From Azospirillum sp. TSH64 (GTDB lineage Bacteria; Pseudomonadota; Alphaproteobacteria; Azospirillales; Azospirillaceae), in contig NZ_LGQW01000015.1 of the NCBI RefSeq assembly GCF_003116035.1, positions 7,300,855-7,364,854 of the forward strand: a stretch of DNA of 64,000 bases, written 5' to 3'. Numbering within the stretch: the first letter of the stretch is position 1; every line of letters begins with the position of its first letter. Positions 47,260-56,395 of this stretch are shown here, piece by piece. The notes beneath the pieces were generated by a model. The model searched no databases, was not told the origin of the DNA, and worked only from the letters and a program-made list of their open reading frames with translations. The position numbers were made by a program, and so were the translations under genes.

Positions 47260-48398
47260 TGAGCGTCTGCGATCTGGCGGCCGTCCGCAGCATCCTGGTC
47301 GTCAAGCTGGACGAGGCCGGCGACTTCGTGATGGCGACCCCCTTCCTGCGGGCCTTGCGCGCCGCCGCCCCGCAGGCGCGCATCCTGCTGGCGGTGCGCG
47401 AGGCGGTGGCGGATCTGGCCCTGACCTGCCGCTGGGTCGACGGGGTGGTGGCGCCGCGGCCGAAGGAGGGCGGCGGCATCGATTTCCGCGGCATCACCCC
47501 CGGCGGGCTGAAACTGTTTGCCGAATGCTACCGCGCCGGCTTCGATCTGGCGCTGGTGCCGCGCTACGACTTCGACCGCCATGACGCGACGACGCTGGCC
47601 GCCAACAGCCGGGCAAAGCTGGTCGCCGGTTTTTCCGAGCGGGTCACGCCGTGGAAGGCCGACGGCAACCAGGGCTTCGACCGCGCCTATGGGCTGGCGC
47701 TGGCCCCGCCGCCGGGGCGGCACGAGGTGGAGCAGAACGCCGCCCTGCTGGAGGCGCTCGGCGCGGGAGCGGATCCGGGGCCGCTGGAACTGGCGCTGAT
47801 GGCGGAGGACAGGGCGGAGGCGCGGGGGCTTCTCGGAGTTGGTGCTGGGGATGGCCGGCCGCTGATCGTGGTGGCGCCGGGGGCGGCCAGCCCGCGCCGC
47901 GTCTATCCGGCCGAGCGGCTGGCCGCGGCGGTCTCCGCCGTCGCGAGCGCGCTCGATGCGCGGGTCGCCGTGCTGGGCACCATGGAGGAACGGCCGGCTG
48001 CCGGCGCGCTTCTGGCGGCACTGCCGGGACGGGCCATCGACCTGACCGGCGCCACCCCGCTGCGCGTTGCCGCGGCGGCGATGGCGGAGGCGGCGCTGGC
48101 GATCACCATGGATTCCGCCCCGGCCCATCTGGCGGCAGCGGCCGGGGTGCCGGTGGCGGTGTTCTCCTGCCATCCCATCGGCGGCGATCCCAACCATTTC
48201 CACGCGCCGGAGCGCTTCCGGCCCTGGACCGGCGGGCGGGAGGAGCGGGCGCTGGTCCTGCGGCCCGAGGCGGCGGTGCCGCCCTGCACCATGTCCTGTC
48301 TGGCGGCCGAGGCGCATTGCATCGCCGACATCGATCCGGCCGATGCCACGCGGCGCATTCTGGACATGCTGGCTGCGACCATGGGAGAGCGGGGATGA
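47259..48398 (+). CDS. Glycosyltransferase family 9 protein
   Basis: A 379-aa GT-B enzyme of the ADP-heptose:LPS heptosyltransferase family. Signature segments are ILVVKLDEAGDFVMATPFLRALR at the N-terminus, LIVVAPGAASPRRVYPAERLA at the donor site, and ITMDSAPAHLAAAAGVPVAVF, which carries the conserved D-S-x-x-x-H. A Cys-rich tail (PPCTMSCLAAEAHCIADI) is common in heptosyltransferase relatives. The ATG overlaps the preceding stop (TGATG) and its own stop overlaps the start of the pseudogene (ATGA). The three form one transcription unit. Confidence 0.88.
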   Translation: MSVCDLAAVRSILVVKLDEAGDFVMATPFLRALRAAAPQARILLAVREAVADLALTCRWVDGVVAPRPKEGGGIDFRGITPGGLKLFAECYRAGFDLALVPRYDFDRHDATTLAANSRAKLVAGFSERVTPWKADGNQGFDRAYGLALAPPPGRHEVEQNAALLEALGAGADPGPLELALMAEDRAEARGLLGVGAGDGRPLIVVAPGAASPRRVYPAERLAAAVSAVASALDARVAVLGTMEERPAAGALLAALPGRAIDLTGATPLRVAAAAMAEAALAITMDSAPAHLAAAAGVPVAVFSCHPIGGDPNHFHAPERFRPWTGGREERALVLRPEAAVPPCTMSCLAAEAHCIADIDPADATRRILDMLAATMGERG

Positions 48399-49026
48399 GC
48401 GACCCCATCATCCATGTCAGTTTCCCGTAGCCGCCGGACGCCTATCCGAAGACGCATGCACTGGCATGCCCAGCTCAGCCGCGATGTGTTCGATGCGCGG
48501 GCGGGCTTCTCGCCCTGGCGCGTGCCGCTGGAGCTTGGTCTATCACGGCGGCCCGCGGAAGAACTCGGCGGAGCTGATCCAGATCCTGCGCGACATCGGC
48601 TTGCAGGAGAACACCGACTTCAGCGTCGCCGCCCATGTGCCGAAGGGACGGGCCGACCTGATGGCCCTCCTGCGCCAGAATTTCCTGATCGTCGGCAACA
48701 CCTCCTACTCGAAGACCGGGCCGATCAACATGATCGAGTATCTGCTGTCGGGCTTCGCCATCTACGGCCATGACGACTGGTGGGACGGGGCGGGCAACCC
48801 GCGCTTCGGCTGGTCCTACGACCCGGCGGCGCAGGAGACGAACCGGGAGAACCTGCGCCACATCTTCCACGAGCTGGGGCCGGCCGGTCTGGCCGCCGAA
48901 CGCGACCGCGTGCGAACGGCGTTCCTGGAGCGCAGCGACAATGACTGGCCGGCGCTGCTCGGTCCCCTTTGCGATCACGTGGAGGCGCTGCTGGACAGCG
49001 ACCATCCGGGGCGCATTGGCGGTTGA
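48395..49026 (+). pseudogene. Broken glycosyltransferase-cluster protein (in-frame stop and frameshifts)
   Basis: The gene begins with an ATG overlapping the GT9 stop and reads MSDPIIHVSFP, then meets TAG at 48428. Homologous-looking sequence continues in a second frame (MHWHAQLSRDVFDARAGF, about 48456-48537). It then continues in a third frame (LVYHGGPRKNSAELIQILRD, VAAHVPKGRADLMALL, YSKTGPINMIEYLLSGFAIYGHDDWW) to the stop at 49026. The last part keeps high-GC third positions, so decay is recent. The ancestral product was a cluster partner of the GT9 and GT41 proteins; the family is not certain. Confidence 0.75.
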
Positions 49027-49047
49027 GTCGGCTGCGACAGGCCAAAT

Positions 49048-49191
49048 CGTTAAAGTTGCTTTCGAGTTGGAAAGCCTGCCACGGTTCAGAGAGCTGTCGC
49101 ATATGCCTCCCTCTCCCGGGGCTTTCAGCGGATCTTCGATCCGCCTGACGCCGTCAGTACAAACTTCGTTTGTGCGAGAGGCAGGAGAGGG
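49048..49191. repeat. Dispersed repeat B: inverted copy of the 38.9-kb element
   Basis: CGTTAAAGTTGCTTTCGAGTTGGAAAGC (first 28 bp, 49048-49075) is an inverted, near-identical copy of 38943-38970. The nested palindrome follows: outer stem CCCTCTCC (49109-49116) with GGAGAGGG (49184-49191), enclosing GCGGATC-ttc-GATCCGC (49128-49144) and GTACAAAC-ttc-GTTTGTGC (49157-49175). It lies directly after the pseudogene stop. No coding sequence is seen between 49027 and 49452 apart from this and the inverted repeat at 49227. Confidence 0.8.
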
Positions 49192-49226
49192 CATTTCCCC
49201 GCCGCAAGTGGGAGATAGGGGTCTGA

Positions 49227-49257
49227 GTAGCAGCGGACCAGAAAACCTACATAAGGA
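49227..49257. repeat. Left 31-bp imperfect inverted repeat around the VOC gene
   Basis: Starts GTAGCAGCGGACCAGAAAAC and ends AAGGA. It matches the reverse complement of 49952-49982 at about 26 of 31 positions. Together they bracket 756 bp that hold only the VOC gene. Confidence 0.75.
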
Positions 49258-49452
49258 TTTCACGGTTTGTCGTCTGGATTGGCAGTTGTTTCGGGATTTT
49301 TAGGATTGGCCGTGCTGCGTAACAACAAAACGGGGTTTGTCGGACCATATGTGACCGGTAGCCGCCATCGTAGTGATAGGCCGAGCGGTGAAGCCGCAAA
49401 GCCGTCGTCAGCTCGGGCACAGACGTAACTGGTCGATATGAGAGGATTGAAA

Positions 49453-49929
49453 ATGGCCGAAGATGCTGGCGTGATAGCTGTGGACCATACGGGATTCTCG
49501 GTCGCCTCGTTGGAGGAGGCGATCCAGTTTTGGACTGAGGCGATGGGTTTCGACCTTGCTCGCCGAGGAGAGATGGGTGGGGAGTTTCTACGGGAGGCCA
49601 CGGGGGTTGACGATCCGCGCTGCCGAATGGCGCTGGTGACGGCTCCAAACGGCTACCCTGTCGAACTCCTCGAATATTCGACAGGCCGTACGCTGGGCCA
49701 GACACCTCGTAGCGCAGGTGCGATCGGCGCCGCGCACATCGCCATCACGGTTGCGGATATCCGCAAGGCGATCGCGCGGGTTGAGACGGCGGGGTGGGCA
49801 GTGAAGGGTTCGCCGCAGCCGATACCAGCCGGCCCCCGATGCGGAACAATGGTCGCGTACATCTCCGGTCCGGATGGTATCACCATCGAACTGATGCAGC
49901 CGCCCGTTCAACATTCCCGCGTCGTGTAA
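49453..49929 (+). CDS. VOC-family (glyoxalase/bleomycin-resistance fold) protein
   Basis: A 158-aa metalloprotein of the vicinal oxygen chelate superfamily with two beta-alpha-beta-beta-beta repeats. Metal-site marks are VDHTGFSVASLEEAIQFW (first His), AAHIAITVADIRKAIARV (second His) and SGPDGITIELMQPP (Glu). Members include lyases, dioxygenases and thiol transferases; the substrate is unknown. GAGAGGA precedes the ATG at 49453, which is preferred over 49438. Codon use is less GC-biased than in neighbouring genes. It is enclosed by 31-bp inverted repeats, so it may have arrived as a small mobile unit. Confidence 0.85.
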   Translation: MAEDAGVIAVDHTGFSVASLEEAIQFWTEAMGFDLARRGEMGGEFLREATGVDDPRCRMALVTAPNGYPVELLEYSTGRTLGQTPRSAGAIGAAHIAITVADIRKAIARVETAGWAVKGSPQPIPAGPRCGTMVAYISGPDGITIELMQPPVQHSRVV

Positions 49930-49951
49930 CGCCCCTTCGGTCCGGGAAAGC

Positions 49952-49982
49952 TCCTTGTGCAGGTTTTCTGTTCCGTTGCTAC
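49952..49982. repeat. Right 31-bp imperfect inverted repeat around the VOC gene
   Basis: Reads TCCTTGTGCAGGTTTTCTGT on through GTTGCTAC on the plus strand, the reverse complement of the 49227-49257 copy with about five mismatches. It begins 23 nt after the VOC stop. Confidence 0.75.
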
Positions 49983-50004
49983 CCAACCCCCGAGATACGC
50001 AGGA

Positions 50005-50045
50005 GAAAAGAAAATGGGCGGATCCACGATCAGGTGGATCCGCCC
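50005..50045 (-). terminator. Rho-independent terminator of the glutamate dehydrogenase gene
   Basis: Perfect 11-bp stem GGGCGGATCCA (50016-50026) and TGGATCCGCCC (50035-50045) with an 8-nt loop. On the minus strand it is followed by ATTTTCTTTTCT. It lies 129 bp past the stop of the minus-strand dehydrogenase gene. Confidence 0.9.
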
Positions 50046-50173
50046 GAGGCGAGGAGACTGAAAGCCGGTACCCGAACGTGCCTGTAAAGGCACCGGCACT
50101 CCGAAAGGCCCGGCTGCGCAGGACAGTGCAGCCAAGCCATCCGAACCGAGCGTCTCCTATCTCTGTGACAGGG

Positions 50174-53100
50174 TTACCCGGCGATCAGGCCGCGCAGCTG
50201 CCGATTTGCGACAGCCAGCATGGCGAGATCGACCGCCGGCTGGGCGCGCAGTTCGGCCAGAAGCTGTTCGACCCGCTCGACCACCAGATTGCGGGTGGCG
50301 ATCCAGCCATCGACCGCCGCGGCCTCGTCGCCTTCGCTTTCCAGCACGCGCACGGTCAAGGCGCTCTGGTGGGCGAACAGGTCGTCGACGATGGCGGCGA
50401 CCGCCTGACGCTGCCAGTGGTTGTCGACCTTCGCCGTGCTGGCGCGGTCGCGCAGCCATTCCAGGCCGAAGCGGCGGCCAAGGCCGAAATAGACCGAGGC
50501 GACGCCCTCCACCGCGCGGCCGGTGCGCTCGGCGATCCGCACCAGATCGGGGGCGGCGGCGAGAACCGGCAAGGCGGCGATGCGGCGGGCCAGATCCTCC
50601 GGCACGCCCTGGGCAATGGCGTCGGCGATGCGGGTGGCGAGGCGCGAGGACTCCTCCTCGTCGAGGAAGCGGTCCAGCCCGGCGGCCAGAGCCTCCACCC
50701 CCGGACGGAAGGCGGCGGACTCGCGGCCCAGATCCAGCGGGTGCGGGCTGTGGGCCAGGAACCAGGCCACCGCGCGGTCCAGCAGGTGGATGGTCTCCAG
50801 CATCAGCGCCGTCTGCAAGGCCGCCGGCACGACGGTGTCGAGCGCGTCGATGGCGTCCCACAGCGGGCGCAGCTGGAACACGTCGCGGGCGATGGCATAG
50901 GCGCGGGCGACATCCGCCGGGCCGAGGCCGGTCTTCTCCACCATGTCGCGGACGAAGGTGGGACCGACGCGGTTGACCAGGCTGTTGGTGACGGCGGTGG
51001 CGATGATCTCGCGGCGCAGGCGGTGGCGCGAGATCGCCTCGCTTTGGCCGTCCCGCAGCGGCTGCGGGAAGTAGCGCAGCAGATCCTCGACCGTCGCCGG
51101 ATCGTCCGGCAGCTCCGAGGCCAGCAGATCGTCGTACAGCGTGATCTTGGCATAGGCCAGCAGCACCGCCAGCTCCGGCCGGGTCAGGCCGCGGCGCTCG
51201 GCCATCCGCTGGGCCAGCTCCTCGTCGGTCGGCAGATACTCGATGGCGCGGTTCAGCCGGCCGTTGCGCTCCAGATTGCGGATGAAGCGCAGCTGGGCTT
51301 CCAGCAGGCCGGCCCCTTGCGCCTCGGCGATGGTCAGGGCCTGGGTCTGGCGGTAGTTGTCGGCCAGCACCAGCCCCGCCACCTCGTCGGTCATGGCGGC
51401 CAGCAGGGTGTCGCGCTGCTTCAGCGTCATGTCGCCGCGCGCCATGACGTCGCCCAGCAGGATCTTGATGTTCACCTCATGGTCGGAGGTGTCGACGCCG
51501 GCCGAATTGTCGATGGCGTCGGTGTTCAGGCGGACGCCCTTGCCGTCGCGGCCCTTCTGCGCGGCCTCGATGCGGCCGCGCTGGGTGACGCCCAGGTTGG
51601 CGCCTTCGCCGACCACCTTGGCGCGGATCTGGCCGCCATCGATGCGCAGCGCGTCGTTGGCCTTGTCGCCGGCCTCGGCGTTGGTCTCGGTCGCGGCCTT
51701 GATGTAGGTGCCGATGCCGCCGAACCACAGCAGATCGACCTCGGCGGTGAGCAGGCGGCGCATCAGCTCGACCGGCGACAGGTGGGCCTGCTCGATGCCG
51801 AAGCGGGCGCGGACCTCCGCCGTCAGCTCCACCGTCTTGGCGCTGCGCTCGACGATCATGGCGCCGGCGGAGAGCTTGGAGCGGTCGTAATCGGCCCAGG
51901 AGGAGCGGGGCAGGGCGAACAGCCGGTTGCGCTCTTCCCAGCTGGTCGCCGCATCGGGATCGGGGTCGAGGAAGATGTGGCGGTGGTCGAAGGCGGCGAG
52001 CAGCCGGATGTGGCGGGACAGCAGCATGCCGTTGCCGAACACGTCGCCCGACATGTCGCCGACGCCGACCACGGTGAAGTCGGTGGTCTGGATGTCGGTG
52101 CCCATCTCGCGGAAATGGCGTTTCACCGATTCCCAGGCGCCGCGGGCGGTGATGCCCATCACCTTGTGGTCGTAACCGGCCGAGCCGCCGGACGCGAAGG
52201 CGTCGCCCAGCCAGAAGCCGTGGTCGATGGAAACGCCGTTGGCGATGTCGGAGAAGGTGGCCGTGCCCTTGTCGGCGGCGACCACCAGATAGGGATCGTC
52301 GGCGTCATGGCGCACCACGTCCTTCGCCGGCACGACGGACCCGTCGGCGGCGAAATTGTCGGTGATGTCCAAGAGGCCGCGCATCAGAATCTTGTAGCAC
52401 TCGATGCCTTCGGCGAGTGCCGCCTCTCGGCCGGCGCCGATGGGCGGGGGACGCTTGACGACGAAGCCGCCCTTCGAGCCGACCGGCACGATGACGGTGT
52501 TCTTCACCATCTGCGCCTTCATCAGCCCTAGGATCTCGGTGCGGAAATCCTCGCGGCGGTCGGACCAGCGGATGCCGCCGCGCGCCACCTTGCCGCCGCG
52601 CAGATGGACGCCCTCCATGCGCGGGCTGTAGACGAAGACCTCCACCCACGGGCGGGGCAGCGGCAGCTCCTCGATGGAGCCGCTGTCCAGCTTGAAGGAC
52701 AGGTGCGGCTTGGGCGCCCCGTCCGGCCCGGTCTGATAGGCGTTGGTGCGGAGTGTGGCGCGGATCAGGTTGACGAAGCGGCGCAGGATGCGGTCGTCGT
52801 CGAGGTTGGTGACGGCGTCCAGCGCGGTCTCGATCTGCTCAAGGATCGGCGCCTCTTCGACAAGGTTCTTCGGATCGAAGCGGGCGGCGAACAGGCGGGA
52901 CAGCAGGCGTGCGGTCTGCGGGTGGGCGGCCAGCGTCGTCTCGATGGTGTCCTGGGCGTAGGCGAAGCGGGCCTGCTTCAGGTACTTGGCGTAGGCGCGC
53001 AGGATCGTGACCTCGCGGCCGGCCAGACCGGCGCGCAGCACCAGACGGTTGAAGCCGTCATCCTCCATCCGGCCGTCCCAGATGTCGGCGAAGGCGTCCT

Positions 53101-55012
53101 GGAAGGTCTGCTTGACCTTGACGCAGTCGACCGGCAGACCATTCTGGGTGCGGGCGGCGAAGTCGTGGATCCAGACCGACTGGGCCGGAGTGGAACCGCC
53201 GGCCGGGCGGACCTCGTAGGGCTGCTCGGTGATCACCTTCAGGTCCATGTGCTCCAGCATCGGCAGCACGTCGGACAGCGGCACCGGCCGGCCCTGGTGG
53301 TAGATCTTGACGTGCAGCTCGTCGCCGTCGGCCTCCAGCGGGTGGAACAGCACGATGCCGAGCCGCTGTTCGGTCAGGGCCCGTTCGATGCGGTCGATGT
53401 CGTGGACCGCGGTTTCCGCCGGGAAGGTCTCGCGGTAGCCGGCTGGGAAGGCGTCGGCGTAGCGGCGCAGGCGGGCGTTGCCGGTCTCCTCGCCATGGGC
53501 CTCGACCAGCGCGTCGCGCATGCGGTCGGCCCAGCTGCGGGAAACCTGCACCAGCCGCGCTTCGATCTCGCCGATGTCGACGGGGGGAAGCTTGCCCGGC
53601 TCCGTCTTCACCATCAGGTGCAGGCGGGCGAGCGCGCTGTCCGACAGCTGGGTGAAGTAGGAGGTGCAGGTGCCGTGGAAGGCGGATTCGAGGACCGACT
53701 GGATCTTGCGGCGCAGCGCGGTGTCGTAGCGGTCGCGCGGCACGAAGACCAGCGCGGAGACGAAGCGCTCGAACGGGTCGCGGCGGACGAACAGAGCGAG
53801 GCGCTGGCGTTCCTGCAGGTAGAGGATGCCGACCGCCGTCTCGAACAGCTCGTCCGACGGGGTCTGGAACAGCTCGTCGCGCGGGTAGGTCTCAAGGATG
53901 TTCAGCAGCGCCTTGCCGTCATGGCCCGACGGGTCGAAGCCGGCGCGGGTCATCACGCGGGCGACCTTGCGGCGCAGGAACGGGATCTCGCGCGGGCTGC
54001 GGTTGTAGGCGACCGAGGTGAAGAGGCCGACCGCCAGCGTGACGCCGACCACCTTGCCCTCGCCGTCGAAGCGCTTGACCAGGATGGCGTCGAGCGGGAC
54101 CGAGCGGTGGACGGTGGCCTGCCGGGTGCCCTTGGTCACCAGCAGGGCGCGCGGCTGGTGCAGGAAGGCACGGATTTCCTCCGGCAGCACGGCGGCGTGG
54201 CCGTGCTCGTCGAACACGGTGATCTCCGGGGCGCGCAGCACGCCCAGCCCGCTGCCCTCGACCAGCTCCAGCCAGGGCTCCTGGCCGGCGCCGCCGATGG
54301 TGGCGGTGTAGAGGCGGCTGCCCAGCAGGGTCATGTTGCCGTCGTCGATCCAGCTCAGGAAATCGGCCGCCTCCTGCGATTCCTCGGCGTCGGGGGCGTG
54401 GGCGATGTCGTCGCGGGCGGCGCGCACGCGCTCGCGCATCGGCATCCAGTCCTCGACCGCGGCGCGGACGTCGGCCAGCACCCGCTCGATGCCCTCGCGC
54501 AGGCGGGCCTGGGCGGCCGGGTCCGACAGCGGGTCGATGGAGCAGTGCATGAAGGATTCGTCATGCGCGCCGTCGGCTTCCTCGCCGGGCTCCAGCAGCT
54601 CGACGATGCGGCCGTCGGTGTCGCGGACGACGCGGGTGACGGGATGGATGATGAGGTGGACGGTGACGCCCTGCCGGTTCAGCTCCGCCGTGACGGAATC
54701 GACCAGGAAGGGCATGTCGTCGTTGACGATCTCCACCACCGAGCGTTCGGCCTGCCACCCGTGCTCGTCCAGACGCGGCGCGTAGACGCGCACCTTGGGC
54801 CGGCCTGCGGTGCGCTGCTGGCCCCATTGCCACATGGCCAGTGCCGCGCCGTAAAGCTGTTCCGGCGTGCTGCGCAGCAGGTCGTCGGGGGGCACGTTGG
54901 CGTAGAAGCGCTTCACGAAGCGCTCCGCCCGCGCGTTCGGAACCCGGCTGCGCACCAGTTCGGCCAGTTGCTGCCGCAAGTCGCCTGCCAGATCCTTCGT
55001 CGCCGTACGCAT
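50174..55012 (-). CDS. gdhB: NAD-specific glutamate dehydrogenase, large (180 kDa) type
   Basis: Oxidises glutamate to 2-oxoglutarate and ammonia with NAD, feeding carbon to the TCA cycle. At 1612 aa it matches the large class found in Streptomyces, Pseudomonas and Caulobacter. N-terminal regulatory ACT-like regions (DDMPFLVDSVTAELNRQG) are followed by a central catalytic core: GGKVARGGIRWSDRREDFRTE with the substrate Lys, KNTVIVPVGSKGGFVVK, then DMSGDVFGNGMLLS in the nucleotide domain. A long helical C-terminal domain follows. GAGGAGA precedes the ATG. The 415-bp upstream gap to the LysR gene (55013-55427) holds its promoter region; I saw no gene in it. Confidence 0.95.
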   Translation of the reverse strand: MRTATKDLAGDLRQQLAELVRSRVPNARAERFVKRFYANVPPDDLLRSTPEQLYGAALAMWQWGQQRTAGRPKVRVYAPRLDEHGWQAERSVVEIVNDDMPFLVDSVTAELNRQGVTVHLIIHPVTRVVRDTDGRIVELLEPGEEADGAHDESFMHCSIDPLSDPAAQARLREGIERVLADVRAAVEDWMPMRERVRAARDDIAHAPDAEESQEAADFLSWIDDGNMTLLGSRLYTATIGGAGQEPWLELVEGSGLGVLRAPEITVFDEHGHAAVLPEEIRAFLHQPRALLVTKGTRQATVHRSVPLDAILVKRFDGEGKVVGVTLAVGLFTSVAYNRSPREIPFLRRKVARVMTRAGFDPSGHDGKALLNILETYPRDELFQTPSDELFETAVGILYLQERQRLALFVRRDPFERFVSALVFVPRDRYDTALRRKIQSVLESAFHGTCTSYFTQLSDSALARLHLMVKTEPGKLPPVDIGEIEARLVQVSRSWADRMRDALVEAHGEETGNARLRRYADAFPAGYRETFPAETAVHDIDRIERALTEQRLGIVLFHPLEADGDELHVKIYHQGRPVPLSDVLPMLEHMDLKVITEQPYEVRPAGGSTPAQSVWIHDFAARTQNGLPVDCVKVKQTFQDAFADIWDGRMEDDGFNRLVLRAGLAGREVTILRAYAKYLKQARFAYAQDTIETTLAAHPQTARLLSRLFAARFDPKNLVEEAPILEQIETALDAVTNLDDDRILRRFVNLIRATLRTNAYQTGPDGAPKPHLSFKLDSGSIEELPLPRPWVEVFVYSPRMEGVHLRGGKVARGGIRWSDRREDFRTEILGLMKAQMVKNTVIVPVGSKGGFVVKRPPPIGAGREAALAEGIECYKILMRGLLDITDNFAADGSVVPAKDVVRHDADDPYLVVAADKGTATFSDIANGVSIDHGFWLGDAFASGGSAGYDHKVMGITARGAWESVKRHFREMGTDIQTTDFTVVGVGDMSGDVFGNGMLLSRHIRLLAAFDHRHIFLDPDPDAATSWEERNRLFALPRSSWADYDRSKLSAGAMIVERSAKTVELTAEVRARFGIEQAHLSPVELMRRLLTAEVDLLWFGGIGTYIKAATETNAEAGDKANDALRIDGGQIRAKVVGEGANLGVTQRGRIEAAQKGRDGKGVRLNTDAIDNSAGVDTSDHEVNIKILLGDVMARGDMTLKQRDTLLAAMTDEVAGLVLADNYRQTQALTIAEAQGAGLLEAQLRFIRNLERNGRLNRAIEYLPTDEELAQRMAERRGLTRPELAVLLAYAKITLYDDLLASELPDDPATVEDLLRYFPQPLRDGQSEAISRHRLRREIIATAVTNSLVNRVGPTFVRDMVEKTGLGPADVARAYAIARDVFQLRPLWDAIDALDTVVPAALQTALMLETIHLLDRAVAWFLAHSPHPLDLGRESAAFRPGVEALAAGLDRFLDEEESSRLATRIADAIAQGVPEDLARRIAALPVLAAAPDLVRIAERTGRAVEGVASVYFGLGRRFGLEWLRDRASTAKVDNHWQRQAVAAIVDDLFAHQSALTVRVLESEGDEAAAVDGWIATRNLVVERVEQLLAELRAQPAVDLAMLAVANRQLRGLIAG

Positions 55013-55427
55013 GATGGTGGTTTTCTCCTCTCGGGTTTTTCGGGCGTGTCTGCTTTGAACGCGTTTTTCTTTTGATTGGTAGTACCACCCCCCCGACGAC
55101 TTTTCGACGGCAAATAAACGGCAGGATTTCTGACCAAGCGGCGATTCGCACTCCTTTTGGGGTATTTGTCCAAAGATTCGGACAACCCAGTCACATGTTT
55201 GCCGAATTTATCCATAGCGCATTCACATCCCCGCCATGGCTCCGCCATCGCCGATGCCGCGGCAAAGGCGCACAGCGCCCATCCGCCGCATCCGGCGGTG
55301 GACGGATCGGTGCGCCGGGAGGGAGGAAGCCGACTCGAGTCGGCGGGAGGGGGCGGAACCGGCAAACCGGCGGAAATTCAGGAAAACCGACGGGAAAAAA
55401 GGTAAGCGATACTGTCCTAACGGCGTT

Positions 55428-56327
55428 TCAGATCGGCGCCGGGGCGTTTTCGGACAAGCTATCGACAAGCCGGCGGGCGTGGGCGGAAAGATCGGCAAAA
55501 TTCCGGGCGCACAGCACCAGCAGGCGGGGCGCCCAGGGGTCGCTCAGCGGCATGACCCGCAGGCCGCCGCTGTCGAGCGCCCGCAGGGCTGCGGTCTCCG
55601 GCACGATGCCGACCCCGACCCCGCGTTCGACCAGCCGGCAGAGTGCCACCGGTCCGCGCACCCGCACGCGGTAGGACAGGCTGCGGCCGGCGCGGGTGGC
55701 GTGGCCGTTCAGATAGTCCTGCAGGGCGCTGCCGGCGCTGAGGCCGACGAAGGGTTCGTCCAGCAGGTCGGCGAAGGAAATCCGGTCGTGCCCGGCCAGC
55801 CGGTGCGACAGCGGCAGCACGGCGACCAGCCGGTCGCTGCGGAAGGGGCGGGTTTCCAGCCCGCCGAGATCGACCATGTCGGCGACCACGCCGAGGTCGG
55901 CCAGCCCGGCGGCCACCGCCTCGACGATGGCGTGGCTCGGCCGCTCCTCCAGATCGATGTCGATGCTGGGATTGTCGGCGAGGAAGCCGGCGAGCGCGTC
56001 GGGCAGGAATTCGTTGATCGCCGCGGTGTTGGACAGCAGCCGGACATGGCCCTTCAGTCCCTTGGCGTATTCCGCCAGCTCGCCGCGCATGCGTTCCAGC
56101 TGGTGGAGGACGAGGCGGGCATGGTGGACCACCGCGCGGCCGGCCGGTGTGGGGCGGACGCCGCGGCGGAAGCGCTCCAGCAGCGGGATGCCGAGCGCCT
56201 CCTCCATCCCGCGCACCCGCGCGCTGGCCGACGCAAGCGCCATGGCGCTGCGCTCCGCCCCGGCGGTGATGCTGCCGGTCTCGACAATGTGCAGGAACAG
56301 CCGCAGGTCGGTCAGGTCGAAGCGCAT
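55428..56327 (-). CDS. LysR-family transcriptional regulator
   Basis: A 299-aa DNA-binding regulator. The winged HTH is at residues ~1-60 (LTDLRLFLHIVETGSITAGAE, ASARVRGMEEALGIPLLERF), followed by the effector domain (GHVRLLSNTAAINEFLPDAL, GVGVGIVPETAALRAL). The ATG at 56327 (MRFDLTD) matches the usual family start; an upstream ATG at 56348 is possible. Two 11-bp direct repeats GGAACCATAAA lie just upstream. Target genes are unknown. It marks the last host-like gene before the decayed region. Confidence 0.9.
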   Translation of the reverse strand: MRFDLTDLRLFLHIVETGSITAGAERSAMALASASARVRGMEEALGIPLLERFRRGVRPTPAGRAVVHHARLVLHQLERMRGELAEYAKGLKGHVRLLSNTAAINEFLPDALAGFLADNPSIDIDLEERPSHAIVEAVAAGLADLGVVADMVDLGGLETRPFRSDRLVAVLPLSHRLAGHDRISFADLLDEPFVGLSAGSALQDYLNGHATRAGRSLSYRVRVRGPVALCRLVERGVGVGIVPETAALRALDSGGLRVMPLSDPWAPRLLVLCARNFADLSAHARRLVDSLSENAPAPI

Positions 56328-56340
56328 GGTCTGTCTGGAT

Positions 56341-56395
56341 GGAACCATAAAGTGTTACGAGAGCACCCATATAACGCACTCGCTGGAACCATAAA
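56341..56395. promoter_or_regulatory. Two direct repeats upstream of the LysR gene
   Basis: GGAACCATAAA occurs at 56341-56351 and again at 56385-56395, 44 bp apart (close to four helical turns) on the same face. They could be operator half-sites for autoregulation. The copy nearest the gene sits within 25 bp of the start. Confidence 0.45.

Noticed and set aside
55157-55405. 82-codon frame upstream of glutamate dehydrogenase
   Set aside because: Translation is low-complexity Gly/His/Pro-rich and lies over the divergent promoter region.
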